Shown here: positions 7,670 through 17,916 of the stretch, piece after piece
Position numbering within the stretch: position 1 is the first letter of the stretch
Layout of the letters: every line of letters begins with the position of its first letter
DNA from: Pseudomonas sp. DC1.2
GTDB taxonomy: Bacteria; Pseudomonadota; Gammaproteobacteria; Pseudomonadales; Pseudomonadaceae
Assembly: GCF_034351645.1 (NCBI RefSeq)
Contig: NZ_CP133782.1
Location: 2,423,001 to 2,487,000, forward strand
DNA length: 64,000 nucleotides
Direction of reading: 5' to 3'
Position numbers and translations under genes: made by a program
Notes under the pieces: generated by a model
The model's input: only the letters and a program-made list of their open reading frames with translations
What the model was told of the DNA's origin: nothing
Databases searched by the model: none

Positions 7670-8689
7670 TTAGACCTTGACGATCCAACCGGCTGGCGCT
7701 TCGATGTCGCCGGTTTGCACGCCTGTCAGCTCTTTATAGAGCTTCTGGGTAACCGGGCCGACTTCGGTTTCGCTGTGGAACACGTGCAGTTTGTCGTTGT
7801 AGCTGATGCCACCGATCGGGGTGATCACTGCGGCAGTACCGCAAGCACCGGCCTCTTTGAAGTCCGACAGTTTGTCGATCAGTACGTCGCCTTCGATCAC
7901 TTCCAGGCCCAGGCGCGATTTGGCCAGCTCGATCAACGACAGACGGGTGATGCCCGGCAGTACCGATGGGGACTTCGGCGTGATGAATTTATCGTCGTGG
8001 GTGATGCCGAAAAAGTTGGCCGAGCCGACTTCTTCGATTTTCGAGTGGGTCATCGGGTCCAAGTAGATGCAGTCGGCGAAGTTCGCTTTCTTGGCTTGTG
8101 AGCCGGGCATCAGGCTGGCGGCGTAGTTGCCACCCACTTTGGCCGCTCCGGTGCCTTGTGGCGCGGCGCGGTCGTAGCTGGAGATCAGGAAATTGTGCGG
8201 GGTCAGGCCACCCTTGAAGTAGGCGCCGACCGGGATGCAGAAAATCGAGAAGATGAACTCCGGTGCGGTCCGCACGCCAATGTTGTCGCCCACGCCGATC
8301 ACGAACGGACGCAGGTACAACGCACCGCCGGTGCCATAAGGCGGGATGAAGCGTTCGTTGGCGCGCACTACTTGCTTGCAGGCTTCGATGAACTGTTCGG
8401 TTTCCACAAAGGGCATCAGCAGGCGCGAGCAACTGCGCTGCATGCGCAGGGCATTCTGGTCCGGACGGAACAGGTTGATCGAGCCATCCTTGCAACGGTA
8501 GGCCTTCATGCCTTCGAAGCATTGTTGGCCATAGTGCAGGGCCGTGGAGCCTTCGCTGATGTGCAGCACGTTGTCTTCGGTCAGGGTGCCTTCGTCCCAG
8601 GAGCCGTTACGCCAGTACGACAAGAAACGCTTGTCTGTCTTGATGTAGTCAAAACCCAGCTTGTCCCAATTGATGCTTTCGTTACCCAT
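7670..8689 (-). CDS. ilvE: branched-chain amino acid aminotransferase
   Basis: A 339-residue fold-type IV PLP enzyme that interconverts Val, Leu and Ile with their 2-keto acids using glutamate. The PLP lysine lies in GTGAAKVGGNYAASL, and LHYGQQCFEGMKAYRC and GSANFFGITHDDKF are further family signatures of the large (eukaryote-like) BCAT subgroup. The ATG at 8689 (MGNESINWDKLGF) gives the usual Pseudomonas length. Its keto acid products feed directly into the Bkd complex encoded next door, so the two units form a functional block for branched-chain catabolism. Confidence 0.95.
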   Translation of the reverse strand: MGNESINWDKLGFDYIKTDKRFLSYWRNGSWDEGTLTEDNVLHISEGSTALHYGQQCFEGMKAYRCKDGSINLFRPDQNALRMQRSCSRLLMPFVETEQFIEACKQVVRANERFIPPYGTGGALYLRPFVIGVGDNIGVRTAPEFIFSIFCIPVGAYFKGGLTPHNFLISSYDRAAPQGTGAAKVGGNYAASLMPGSQAKKANFADCIYLDPMTHSKIEEVGSANFFGITHDDKFITPKSPSVLPGITRLSLIELAKSRLGLEVIEGDVLIDKLSDFKEAGACGTAAVITPIGGISYNDKLHVFHSETEVGPVTQKLYKELTGVQTGDIEAPAGWIVKV

Positions 8690-8810
8690 GACACCCTCTA
8701 TCACTTAACAACCGCCGAAACGGTTCAAGGCTTCTGACGTTTTTTGGATGGGGACAACAATACTTCATTCCGGACCTAAATCGCAGCCCGCAATTCGATC
8801 TCTCTCGTAT

Positions 8811-8843
8811 TGATCGATCCCACGCTCCGCGTGGGATCGATCA
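8811..8843. repeat. palindromic repeat (CCCACGCTCCGCGTGGGA type)
   Basis: A perfect 14-base inverted repeat, TGATCGATCCCACG and its complement, around a CTCCG loop. The core CCCACGCTCCGCGTGGGA is a small palindrome that recurs in P. fluorescens genomes. It lies eight bases after the lpdV stop and may also end that transcript. Confidence 0.75.
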
Positions 8844-8850
8844 ATCACGC

Positions 8851-10233
8851 TCATAGGTGCAACGCATGCCCCAAGGCACGCAACGCCGCTTCCTGCACCG
8901 CTTCGCCCAGCGTTGGATGCGCGTGGATCGTGCCTGCGATGTCTTCCAGCCGGGCGCCCATTTCCAGGCTTTGGCCAAACGCGGTGGACAATTCCGAGAC
9001 GCCAACGCCCACTGCTTGCCAGCCAACAATCACGTGATTATCTCTACGGGCGACAACCCGCACGAAGCCCGCTTTGGATTCCAGCGTCATTGCCCGGCCA
9101 TTGGCCGCGAACGGGAAGCTCGACACGATGCAATCCAGGCCGGCAGCCTTGGCGTCATCCGGGGTCTTGCCGACCACCACCAGTTCCGGATCGGTGAAGC
9201 AAACGGCAGCGATAGCGGTCGGGTTGAATTCACGGGTTTTTCCGCTGATCAGCTCGGCGACCATCTCACCCTGCGCCATGGCACGGTGCGCGAGCATCGG
9301 TTCGCCGCTCACGTCGCCGATCGCGTAGACGTTGTGCATGCTGGTCTGGCAGCGGTTGTCGATCTTGATCGCCGAACCGTTCATGGTCAGATTCAGTGCT
9401 TCCAGGTTCCAGCCTTGGGTGTTGGGTTTGCGGCCTACGGCAACCAGTACCTGGTCGGTTTCCAAGAGCAGTGTGTCGCCGTTCGGGTCGCGAACTTTCA
9501 ATATTTTATCTTTTGAATCAAAGCCTTCAACGCTGTGCTTCAAGTAAAGTATGACGCCGAGTTTTTTCAGTTCATCGTGGACCGGTTGTGTCAGTTCACC
9601 GTCGTAGGCGGGCAGGATGCGATCCTGAGCCTCGACCACACTGACCTCCGCCCCGAGCTTGCGATAAGCAATGCCCAACTCCAGACCGATGTAGCCGCCA
9701 CCGACCACGATCAGCCGTTTTGGCACGCTTTTCGGCGTCAGCGCTTCGGTCGACGAAATGATTGGCCCGCCAATCGGTAGCATTGGCAGGTTGACGCTTT
9801 TCGAGCCGGTGGCCAGTACCAGATGCTCGCACTGAATACGTGTCTCTCCGACTTGCACCGTCTTGCCGTCGATGACCTTGGCCCAGCCATGAACGACCTG
9901 AATCTTATGTTTCTTCAGCAGCGCCGAGACCCCCGTGGTCAGACGATCGACAATGCCGTTCTTCCACTCGACACTTTTACCGATGTCGAGGGTGGGCGCC
10001 GCAACGCTGATGCCCAGCGCTGAGTGCTGGCTGTGTTGTTGTGTCTGGTGAAACTGTTCGGCGACGTGAATCAACGCCTTGGACGGTATGCAACCGATGT
10101 TTAGGCACGTCCCTCCCAAGGATTCGCCTTCCACCAGAATGGTCGAAATGCCCAACTGGCCGGCACGGATCGCCGTCACATAACCGCCAGGGCCGCCACC
10201 GATGATCAGCAGCGTGGTATTCAGAGTGTGCAT
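8851..10233 (-). CDS. lpdV: dihydrolipoamide dehydrogenase of the branched-chain complex (E3)
   Basis: A 460-residue FAD-dependent disulfide oxidoreductase. It has the dinucleotide motif [16 protein letters not shown], the redox-active CLNIGC pair near residue 43, a second nucleotide site [15 protein letters not shown] and the C-terminal His-Glu element [12 protein letters not shown]. It reoxidises the lipoyl group of BkdB with NAD+. The ATG at 10233 is favoured by GGAG six bases upstream; the frame also allows GTG at 10245. It is the last gene of the bkd operon, 18 bases after bkdB. Confidence 0.95.
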   Translation of the reverse strand: MHTLNTTLLIIGGGPGGYVTAIRAGQLGISTILVEGESLGGTCLNIGCIPSKALIHVAEQFHQTQQHSQHSALGISVAAPTLDIGKSVEWKNGIVDRLTTGVSALLKKHKIQVVHGWAKVIDGKTVQVGETRIQCEHLVLATGSKSVNLPMLPIGGPIISSTEALTPKSVPKRLIVVGGGYIGLELGIAYRKLGAEVSVVEAQDRILPAYDGELTQPVHDELKKLGVILYLKHSVEGFDSKDKILKVRDPNGDTLLLETDQVLVAVGRKPNTQGWNLEALNLTMNGSAIKIDNRCQTSMHNVYAIGDVSGEPMLAHRAMAQGEMVAELISGKTREFNPTAIAAVCFTDPELVVVGKTPDDAKAAGLDCIVSSFPFAANGRAMTLESKAGFVRVVARRDNHVIVGWQAVGVGVSELSTAFGQSLEMGARLEDIAGTIHAHPTLGEAVQEAALRALGHALHL

Positions 10234-10251
10234 GCCTTGCTCCACAAATGC

Positions 10252-11520
10252 TTATTCCACAAACAGCGTGGCCGGTTGTTCGAGCAAACCACGAATGGCC
10301 TGGATGAATTGCGCCGCGTCCATGCCGTCGACCACCCGGTGATCGAAGGAGCTGGAGAGGTTCATCATCTTGCGAATCACGATCTGGCCTTTGATCACCA
10401 TGGGCCGTTCCACGATTTTGTTGACGCCGACAATCGCCACTTCAGGCAGGTTCAGCACCGGCGTGCTGACGATGCCGCCCAACGCGCCGAGGCTGGTCAA
10501 GGTAATGGTTGAGCCGGACAGTTCGTCGCGGCTGGCCTTGCCATTACGCGCAGCGTTTGCGAGGCGCACGATTTCAGCTGCGTTGTCCCACAGGCTGCGG
10601 GCTTCGGCGTGACGCACTACCGGCACCATCAGGCCGATGTCGCTTTGCGTGGCAACACCCACATGCACGGCGCCGAGGCGGGTGATGACCTGGGCTTCGT
10701 CATCATAACGGGCGTTGATCTGCGGAAAGTCGCGCAGGGCTACTACGAGTGCGCGCACCAGGAAGGGCAGTAATGTCAGCTTGCCGCGGGTCGCGCCGTA
10801 TTTTTCATTCAGGTGTGCGCGCAGTTCTTCCACGGCGGTGACGTCGATTTCCTCGACGTAACTGAAGTGGGCAGCGCGTTGCGTTGCGTCCTGCATGCGC
10901 TGGGCGATTTTGCGGCGCATGCCGATGACCGGGATCTGCTCTTCTTCATCACGCTGAGCGTAAGCAGCAGGTGCCGTCGAAGCAGTTGACTGACCCTGCG
11001 CCAGGAAGGCATCCAGATCGTCATGCAAAATCCGTCCGGCGGGGCCGCTGCCTCGCACCAGACGTAATGGAATACCGGCGTCCAGCGCATGTTTACGCAC
11101 GGCCGGGGAGGCCAACGGGCGATCATCGGTGTCGCGAGCGACCATCGGGCCCGGGCACACGGCTGCGGGGCGAGGTGGCGCAAGCGGTTTGCTCGCAACC
11201 ACTGTTTCAACCTTGAGTGTCGCAGCCGGCAGCGCTTTCACGGCCGCAGGCTGAACTGACTCTTTAAGGTTGCCTGCGCCTTCTACTTCAATGCTGATCA
11301 GAATGCTGCCGACGGCCATGACCTCGCCTGGCACGCCGCCGAGTGCAATCACCTTGCCGTGAACCGGCGATGGAATATCGACCATCGCCTTGTCCGTCAT
11401 CACATCGGCGAGCACTTGATCTTCAACCACCACATCGCCGACCTTGACGTGCCAGGCCGACAATTCAACTTCTGCAATGCCTTCGCCAATGTCCGGCATC
11501 TTGATAACGTGCGTGCCCAT
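10252..11520 (-). CDS. bkdB: branched-chain 2-oxo acid dehydrogenase, lipoyl transacylase (E2)
   Basis: A 422-residue E2 subunit. The lipoyl domain occupies residues 1-80 with the lipoylated lysine in DVMTDKAMVDIPS. The peripheral E3/E1-binding domain lies near residues 140-175 (SPAVRKHALDAGIPL, GSGPAGRILHDDL). The catalytic acyltransferase domain ends with SFDHRVVDGMDAAQF, containing the HxxxDG active site. One lipoyl domain and Ala/Pro-rich linkers are visible. It starts one base after the bkdA2 stop and is followed by lpdV. Confidence 0.95.
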   Translation of the reverse strand: MGTHVIKMPDIGEGIAEVELSAWHVKVGDVVVEDQVLADVMTDKAMVDIPSPVHGKVIALGGVPGEVMAVGSILISIEVEGAGNLKESVQPAAVKALPAATLKVETVVASKPLAPPRPAAVCPGPMVARDTDDRPLASPAVRKHALDAGIPLRLVRGSGPAGRILHDDLDAFLAQGQSTASTAPAAYAQRDEEEQIPVIGMRRKIAQRMQDATQRAAHFSYVEEIDVTAVEELRAHLNEKYGATRGKLTLLPFLVRALVVALRDFPQINARYDDEAQVITRLGAVHVGVATQSDIGLMVPVVRHAEARSLWDNAAEIVRLANAARNGKASRDELSGSTITLTSLGALGGIVSTPVLNLPEVAIVGVNKIVERPMVIKGQIVIRKMMNLSSSFDHRVVDGMDAAQFIQAIRGLLEQPATLFVE

Positions 11521-12579
11521 TCAGACCTCCATAACCCGATGCAAAGCCGCGCCCACTCGGGACGGGCCAGGGAAATACGCCCACTCTTGCGCATGCGGGT
11601 ATGGGGTGTCCCAACCGGTGACGCGTTCGATGGGGGCTTCCAGGTAATGGAAGCAATGCTCTTGCACCAACGCGACCAGTTCGGCACCGAAACCGCAGGT
11701 ACGGGTGGCTTCGTGAACAATCACGCAACGCCCGGTTTTCTTCACCGATTTGACGATGGTGTCCAGGTCCAGCGGCCACAGGCTCCGCAGGTCGATCACT
11801 TCAGCATCAATGCCGGTTTCTTCAGCGGCCACTTGTGACACGTAAACAGTGGTGCCGTAGGTCAGGATGGTCACGTCCTTGCCGGGACGCGTGATCGCGG
11901 CGACGTCCAGCGGCACGGTGTAGTAACCGTCCGGAACTTGCGCCGCAGGGTGTTTCGACCATGGGGTAACCGGGCGGTCGTGATGGCCGTCAAACGGGCC
12001 GTTGTACAGGCGTTTTGGCTCAAGGAAGATCACCGGGTCATCGTTTTCGATGGAGGCGATCAGCAGGCCTTTGGCGTCGTAGGGGTTGGACGGCATCACG
12101 GTGCGCAAACCGCAGACCTGAGTGAACATCGCCTCAATACTTTGGCTATGGGTCTGGCCACCGTAGATGCCGCCGCCGCAGGGCATGCGCAGGGTCATCG
12201 GCGCAGTGAACTCGCCAGCCGAGCGATAACGCAGGCGTGCGGCTTCGGAAATGATCTGGTCGGACGCCGGGTACACATAATCGGCGAATTGGATCTCTGC
12301 CACCGGCCGCAAGCCGTAGGCCCCCATGCCCACGGCGACACCGACGATCCCGCTTTCGGAAATGGGGGCGTCGAAGACCCTTGAGGTGCCGTATTTGGCC
12401 TGCAAGCCTTCAGTGCAACGGAACACACCGCCGAAATAACCCACGTCCTGGCCGAACACCACGACATTGTCGTCACGCTCAAGCATCACATCCATGGCCG
12501 AGCGCAGGGCCTGGATCATGGTCATGGTGGTGGTGGTCATGGCGTTTTCCAATTCAATAGCGTTGTTGTGATCGTTCAT
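11521..12579 (-). CDS. bkdA2: branched-chain 2-oxo acid dehydrogenase E1 beta subunit
   Basis: A 352-residue transketolase-type beta subunit. DNVVVFGQDVGYFGGVFRCT and the MRMPCGGGIYGGQTHSQS segment are characteristic of the TPP-binding beta chain, and VIDLRSLWPLDLDTIVKSV marks its C-terminal domain. Pairs with BkdA1 for oxidative decarboxylation of branched 2-keto acids. The start at 12579 leaves one base after the bkdA1 stop; internal ATGs around codons 14-21 are alternative starts. Confidence 0.95.
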   Translation of the reverse strand: MNDHNNAIELENAMTTTTMTMIQALRSAMDVMLERDDNVVVFGQDVGYFGGVFRCTEGLQAKYGTSRVFDAPISESGIVGVAVGMGAYGLRPVAEIQFADYVYPASDQIISEAARLRYRSAGEFTAPMTLRMPCGGGIYGGQTHSQSIEAMFTQVCGLRTVMPSNPYDAKGLLIASIENDDPVIFLEPKRLYNGPFDGHHDRPVTPWSKHPAAQVPDGYYTVPLDVAAITRPGKDVTILTYGTTVYVSQVAAEETGIDAEVIDLRSLWPLDLDTIVKSVKKTGRCVIVHEATRTCGFGAELVALVQEHCFHYLEAPIERVTGWDTPYPHAQEWAYFPGPSRVGAALHRVMEV

Positions 12580-12580
12580 G

Positions 12581-14000
<1,420 letters not shown>

Positions 14001-14486
14001 ATGCGCAAACTGGACCGTACTGACATTGGCATTCTTAACAGCCTTCAGGAAAACGCCCGTATTACCAACGCCGACCTCGCGCGTTCGGTAAACCTGTCGC
14101 CCACGCCGTGCTTCAACCGGGTTAAGGCGATGGAAGAGTTAGGCCTGATTCGTGAACAGGTGACGTTGCTGGACGCCGACTTATTGGGGCTGCACGTCAA
14201 CGTGTTCATTCACGTCAGCCTGGAGAAGCAGGTGGAGGAGGCGCTGGCGCATTTCGAAGAGGCGATTTCGGATCGCCCCGAGGTGATGGAGTGCTATTTA
14301 ATGGCCGGCGACCCGGATTATCTAATCCGGGTTCTGGTACCGACGATTCAATCGCTGGAGCGCTTCATGATGGACTTTCTGACCAAAGTGCCAGGCGTCG
14401 CTAACATTCGTTCCAGCTTTGCGTTAAAGCAGGTGCGCTATAAAACCGCGCTGCCGCTGCCCGCCAATGGGTTGACCCTGGCGTAA
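14001..14486 (+). CDS. bkdR: Lrp-family activator of the bkd operon
   Basis: A 161-residue Lrp/AsnC protein. The N-terminal helix-turn-helix reads [20 protein letters not shown] then [18 protein letters not shown]. The RAM ligand domain ends with [20 protein letters not shown]. Its position, divergent from bkdA1, matches the known P. putida BkdR, which senses L-valine and related amino acids. Downstream the strand switches to the metallo-hydrolase gene. Confidence 0.92.
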   Translation: MRKLDRTDIGILNSLQENARITNADLARSVNLSPTPCFNRVKAMEELGLIREQVTLLDADLLGLHVNVFIHVSLEKQVEEALAHFEEAISDRPEVMECYLMAGDPDYLIRVLVPTIQSLERFMMDFLTKVPGVANIRSSFALKQVRYKTALPLPANGLTLA

Positions 14487-14514
14487 AGACAGCGAGAGCA
14501 TTTGATTCTGGTCT

Positions 14515-15378
14515 TCAAAGTTGATTGAGCGGAATCTTCAAATACGTCACACCGTTGTCCTCATTTGGCGGCAGATTCCCGGCCCGCACATTTACCTGTA
14601 TGGCTGGCAGCAGCAACGTCGGCATGCCCAGCCCGGCATCGCGTCGGGTGCGCATGTCAACGAACGCGGCTTCGTCGATGCCGTCATGCACGTGAATGTT
14701 ACTTTTGCGCTGTTCGCCCACTGTGCTCTGGCACTGTGGCTCGCGACCTTCAGGCGGGTAATCGTGGCAAACGTAAAGCCGCACGCTGGCGGGGAAGGCC
14801 AGCAGTTTTTGAATCGAAGCAAACAATTGATTCGCGTTACCGCCCGGAAAATCACAGCGGGCGGTGCCGACGTCCGGCATGAACAGGGTATCGCCCACCA
14901 GAATCAAATTCCCGTCGATCAAATATGCCATGTCCGCCGGGGTGTGGCCGGGCACATGCAGTGCGGTGGCCTTGAGGTTACCGATGAGGAACGATTCGTT
15001 CGGCGCGAACAGATGGTCGAATTGCGAACCGTCGATGCAGAACTCCGGCTCAAGATTGAACAGGGTCTTGAACACGCCCTGGACCTTGCTGATCGACTGA
15101 CCAATCGCAATCTTGCCGCCCAACTCCCGACGCAGATACGGCGCGGCTGACAGGTGATCAGCGTGGGCGTGAGTTTCCAGCAGCCACTGCACTTGCAGTG
15201 CATGTTCACGCACGAAAGCGATCACACGATCAGCCTGAACGGTAGCCGTTCTGCCGGCGGCAGGATCGTAGTCGAGCACCGAATCGACGATCGCGCAGGG
15301 TCCGCCATCCTGCTCGTAAATCACGTAGCTGTAGGTCGACGAGGCGGGGTCGAGGAAGGCTTCAATCAGCGCGGACAT
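14515..15378 (-). CDS. MBL-fold hydrolase, persulfide dioxygenase (ETHE1/Blh) type
   Basis: A 287-residue metallo-beta-lactamase fold protein. The metal motif is THAHADHL, followed by VPGHTPADMAYLI and the signature DTLFMPDVGTARCDFPGG. The last segment distinguishes ETHE1/Blh proteins, which use a mononuclear iron to oxidise glutathione persulfide to sulfite, from glyoxalase II. It is divergent from the BigR-like sensor and SQR-like gene, which supports a sulfide-detoxification role. The ATG at 15378 is used; the frame is open above it but would cross the promoter. Confidence 0.85.
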   Translation of the reverse strand: MSALIEAFLDPASSTYSYVIYEQDGGPCAIVDSVLDYDPAAGRTATVQADRVIAFVREHALQVQWLLETHAHADHLSAAPYLRRELGGKIAIGQSISKVQGVFKTLFNLEPEFCIDGSQFDHLFAPNESFLIGNLKATALHVPGHTPADMAYLIDGNLILVGDTLFMPDVGTARCDFPGGNANQLFASIQKLLAFPASVRLYVCHDYPPEGREPQCQSTVGEQRKSNIHVHDGIDEAAFVDMRTRRDAGLGMPTLLLPAIQVNVRAGNLPPNEDNGVTYLKIPLNQL

Positions 15379-15430
15379 GGCATGAACCTTTGAAGATGGG
15401 CGAGAAGACGGTAACCGGTTGCAACACTTT

Positions 15431-15447
15431 ACATTTAGACATAATGT
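15431..15447. promoter_or_regulatory. candidate operator of the ArsR/BigR-like sensor
   Basis: ACATT and AATGT form an imperfect palindrome around TAGACAT in the 103-base divergent spacer between the hydrolase and the sensor gene. ArsR-type repressors normally bind such AT-rich palindromes over their own promoters. Assigned by position and symmetry only. Confidence 0.4.
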
Positions 15448-15481
15448 TCGCAGCTTAAGTGACGTCGAAGGCATCCTGCAA

Positions 15482-15817
15482 ATGCAATCCAGTCTGACCG
15501 AATGTGAAGTCGCCCAACTGCGTGCCTCTGCCTCCAAGGCTTGTGCGCTGCTCAAGGCGTTGGCCAATGAAGACCGTTTGCTGATTCTCTGCCAGTTGAC
15601 TCAGGGCGAGCGCAACGTCGGCGAGCTGGAAAAAATGACGGGCGTGCGCCAGCCGACCTTGTCCCAACAGCTGGGAATTTTGCGTGACGAAGGGCTGGTC
15701 GCGACCCGCCGTGAAGGCAAATATATTTTCTACGGCCTGGCCAGCCATGAAGTGATTCAGGTAATGAAGACGCTGTCCGGCCTGTATTGCGGAGCAGTGC
15801 TCAAGAGCTGGGGCTAA
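15482..15817 (+). CDS. ArsR-family sulfide/persulfide-responsive repressor (BigR/SqrR-like)
   Basis: A 111-residue winged-helix repressor. LLKALANEDRLLILCQLTQGE leads into the recognition helix RQPTLSQQLGILRDEGL and wing RREGKYIFYGLA. One cysteine in LILCQL and one in SGLYCG occupy the places of the two thiols that form the sulfide-sensing disulfide or tetrasulfide in BigR/SqrR. A third lies in KACALLK. The ATG at 15482 is used; the longer frame begins inside the divergent promoter. Flanking genes are all of sulfur-oxidation type, which supports the call. Confidence 0.8.
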   Translation: MQSSLTECEVAQLRASASKACALLKALANEDRLLILCQLTQGERNVGELEKMTGVRQPTLSQQLGILRDEGLVATRREGKYIFYGLASHEVIQVMKTLSGLYCGAVLKSWG

Positions 15818-15858
15818 CACCCGGCGTCAAATGCGTGCAGCAGTAAAGGGAACAACCT

Positions 15859-17103
15859 ATGAACGATCAACACTGGGGTCCAACCATCAGTGCCGACATC
15901 GTGGTGATAGGCGGTGGGACAGCAGGTATTGGTGTTGTCGCCAGCCTGCTCAAACGCGATCCGACCTTGAACATCACCGTCATCGAACCCAATACCCAAC
16001 ACGCCTATCAGCCTGCCTGGACGTTGGTCGGTGGCGGCGCCTACGCCGTCGAAGACAGCGTGCGTCCAATGGCGTCGGTCATGCCGCGCCAGGCAACCTG
16101 GGTTCAGGCAGCGGTCAGTCAAATCGATGCGGATCAACGGCAGTTGACCCTCGATGACGGTCGCGGTGTCCGCTATCAGAGCCTCATCGTCTGCCCCGGC
16201 CTGCGTCTGGCCTGGGAGAAAATAGCAGGCCTGCAAGAGGCTCTCGGTCAACACGGTGTGACGTCCAATTACAGCTACCAGCACGCCAGTTACACCTGGG
16301 AGCTGGTCAAAGGCTTGCGCGCCGGCAAGGCGATCTTCACGCAGCCGCCGATCCCGATCAAATGTGCCGGGGCGCCGCAAAAGGCGCTGTACCTGTCCTG
16401 CGATCATTGGCTCAGGCAAGGTGTCCTGAACAAGATCGATGTTGAGTTCAACCTGGCTGGCGCCGCGTTGTTCGGCGTCGCGACCTTTGTTGCACCCTTG
16501 ATGAAGTACATCCAGAAATACAACGCTCGACTGGCGTTCAACGCCAATCTGGTGAAGGTTGACGGACCGACCAAGACCGCCTGGTTTGAGCTGAAAGACG
16601 CCGCCGGAGCGATCACTGTTCAACAGAAAACCTTCGATATGCTGCACGTGGTGCCGCCTCAGGTTTCCCCTGACTTCATCCAGCAGAGCGCCTTGGCCGA
16701 CGCCGCCGGTTGGTGCGAAGTGAACATGCACAGCCTGCAACATGTGCGTTATCCCGACGTTTTTGGGCTGGGCGATGTCTGCTCCACCAGTAACGCGAAA
16801 ACCGCCGCGGCGGTGCGTAAGCAAATTGTGGTGGTCGCCGAGAATTTGCTCGCCCTGCGCAAGCAACAGCCGCTGCCACTGAAGTACGACGGCTACGGTT
16901 CCTGCCCGCTGACGGTGGAGAAGGGCAAAGTGATCCTTGCCGAGTTTGGGTACGCCGGTAAGTTGCTGCCGACCTTTCCCCTCGACCCGACTGTGCCGCG
17001 CCGCACGGCGTGGTGGCTCAAAGCGACGTTGCTGCCGTGGTTCTATTGGAACGGCATGCTCAAGGGCCGCGAGTGGCTGACCCGTCTGTCCAAGGTCGAT
17101 TGA
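15859..17103 (+). CDS. sulfide:quinone oxidoreductase-like flavoprotein
   Basis: A 414-residue FAD protein. IVVIGGGTAGIGVVASLL binds FAD; HAYQPAWTLVGGGAY follows. Cysteines sit in IVCPGLRL, IPIKCAGAPQKALYLSC and GDVCSTSNAKTAAAV. The KCAGAPQKA and SKTAAAV-like segments resemble the mitochondrial-type SQR, which oxidises sulfide, passes electrons to quinone and yields persulfide. The partner hydrolase would then oxidise that persulfide. It probably forms an operon with the permease nine bases downstream and with the sensor upstream. Confidence 0.85.
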   Translation: MNDQHWGPTISADIVVIGGGTAGIGVVASLLKRDPTLNITVIEPNTQHAYQPAWTLVGGGAYAVEDSVRPMASVMPRQATWVQAAVSQIDADQRQLTLDDGRGVRYQSLIVCPGLRLAWEKIAGLQEALGQHGVTSNYSYQHASYTWELVKGLRAGKAIFTQPPIPIKCAGAPQKALYLSCDHWLRQGVLNKIDVEFNLAGAALFGVATFVAPLMKYIQKYNARLAFNANLVKVDGPTKTAWFELKDAAGAITVQQKTFDMLHVVPPQVSPDFIQQSALADAAGWCEVNMHSLQHVRYPDVFGLGDVCSTSNAKTAAAVRKQIVVVAENLLALRKQQPLPLKYDGYGSCPLTVEKGKVILAEFGYAGKLLPTFPLDPTVPRRTAWWLKATLLPWFYWNGMLKGREWLTRLSKVD

Positions 17104-17112
17104 GAGAACCTT

Positions 17113-17913
17113 ATGCTACTGGCGAGTTTTTTTGGCGTGCTCATGGGGTTGGTGCTGGGGTTGACTGGGGCCGGGGGCGGGATTCTGGCGGTCCCGGCTT
17201 TGGTGCTGGGGCTTGGTTGGTCCATGACCCAAGCCGCACCGGTCGCGCTGTTCGCGGTGGGCAGTGCGGCAGCGGTTGGTGCCATCGACGGTTTGCGCCA
17301 TGGCCTGGTGCGCTATCGGGCTGCGTTGCTGATTGCATTGCTGGGAGCGGTTTTTTCACCGCTGGGCATTTATATCGCCCATCAGTTGCCAGAAAAATTC
17401 TTGATGATTCTGTTCAGCCTGCTGATGGTCATGGTGGCCTGGCGCATGGTGCGCAGTGAGCGGCCTGAGTCTGGACCGAGTGATCATGGGCATGCCAACT
17501 GGGGTCAGAAGAACTGCATGCTCGACCAACAGACCGGGCGCTTTTCCTGGACCGCCAAATGCACCGCGACCTTGGCTGCACTGGGTGCTGTGACCGGTGT
17601 TGTCTCGGGTTTGTTGGGCGTGGGCGGTGGTTTTTTGATTGTGCCAGCGTTCAAGCAACTGACCGATGTGCAGATGCGTGGGATTGTAGCCACGTCATTG
17701 ATGGTGATCAGTTTGATCTCTGCCATCGGAGTGGTGGGAGCGTTTCACGCGGGCGTCAGGGTCGACAGTTCAGGTATCGCGTTTATCGTCGCGAGCATCG
17801 TTGGCATGGTCATGGGACGCAGGCTCTGCGTGCGGGTTCCGGCCCGTGTACTGCAAATAGGCTTCGCCAGTGTTTGCCTGATTGTCGCGGTGTACATGCT
17901 GGTTCGGGCCTGA
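17113..17913 (+). CDS. TauE/SafE-family sulfite or organic-anion exporter
   Basis: A 266-residue membrane protein of about eight hydrophobic segments. Two repeated halves each begin with a Gly-rich motif: GLTGAGGGILAVPAL near residue 18 and GLLGVGGGFLIVPAF near residue 170. This is the TauE/SafE pattern. Its place after the SQR-like gene suggests it exports sulfite made by persulfide oxidation. This is inference from context. Confidence 0.85.
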   Translation: MLLASFFGVLMGLVLGLTGAGGGILAVPALVLGLGWSMTQAAPVALFAVGSAAAVGAIDGLRHGLVRYRAALLIALLGAVFSPLGIYIAHQLPEKFLMILFSLLMVMVAWRMVRSERPESGPSDHGHANWGQKNCMLDQQTGRFSWTAKCTATLAALGAVTGVVSGLLGVGGGFLIVPAFKQLTDVQMRGIVATSLMVISLISAIGVVGAFHAGVRVDSSGIAFIVASIVGMVMGRRLCVRVPARVLQIGFASVCLIVAVYMLVRA

Positions 17914-17916
17914 CGG

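Noticed and set aside
8156..8737. 193-residue plus-strand frame opposite ilvE
   Set aside because: Shadow of ilvE with no ribosome site or recognisable domain.
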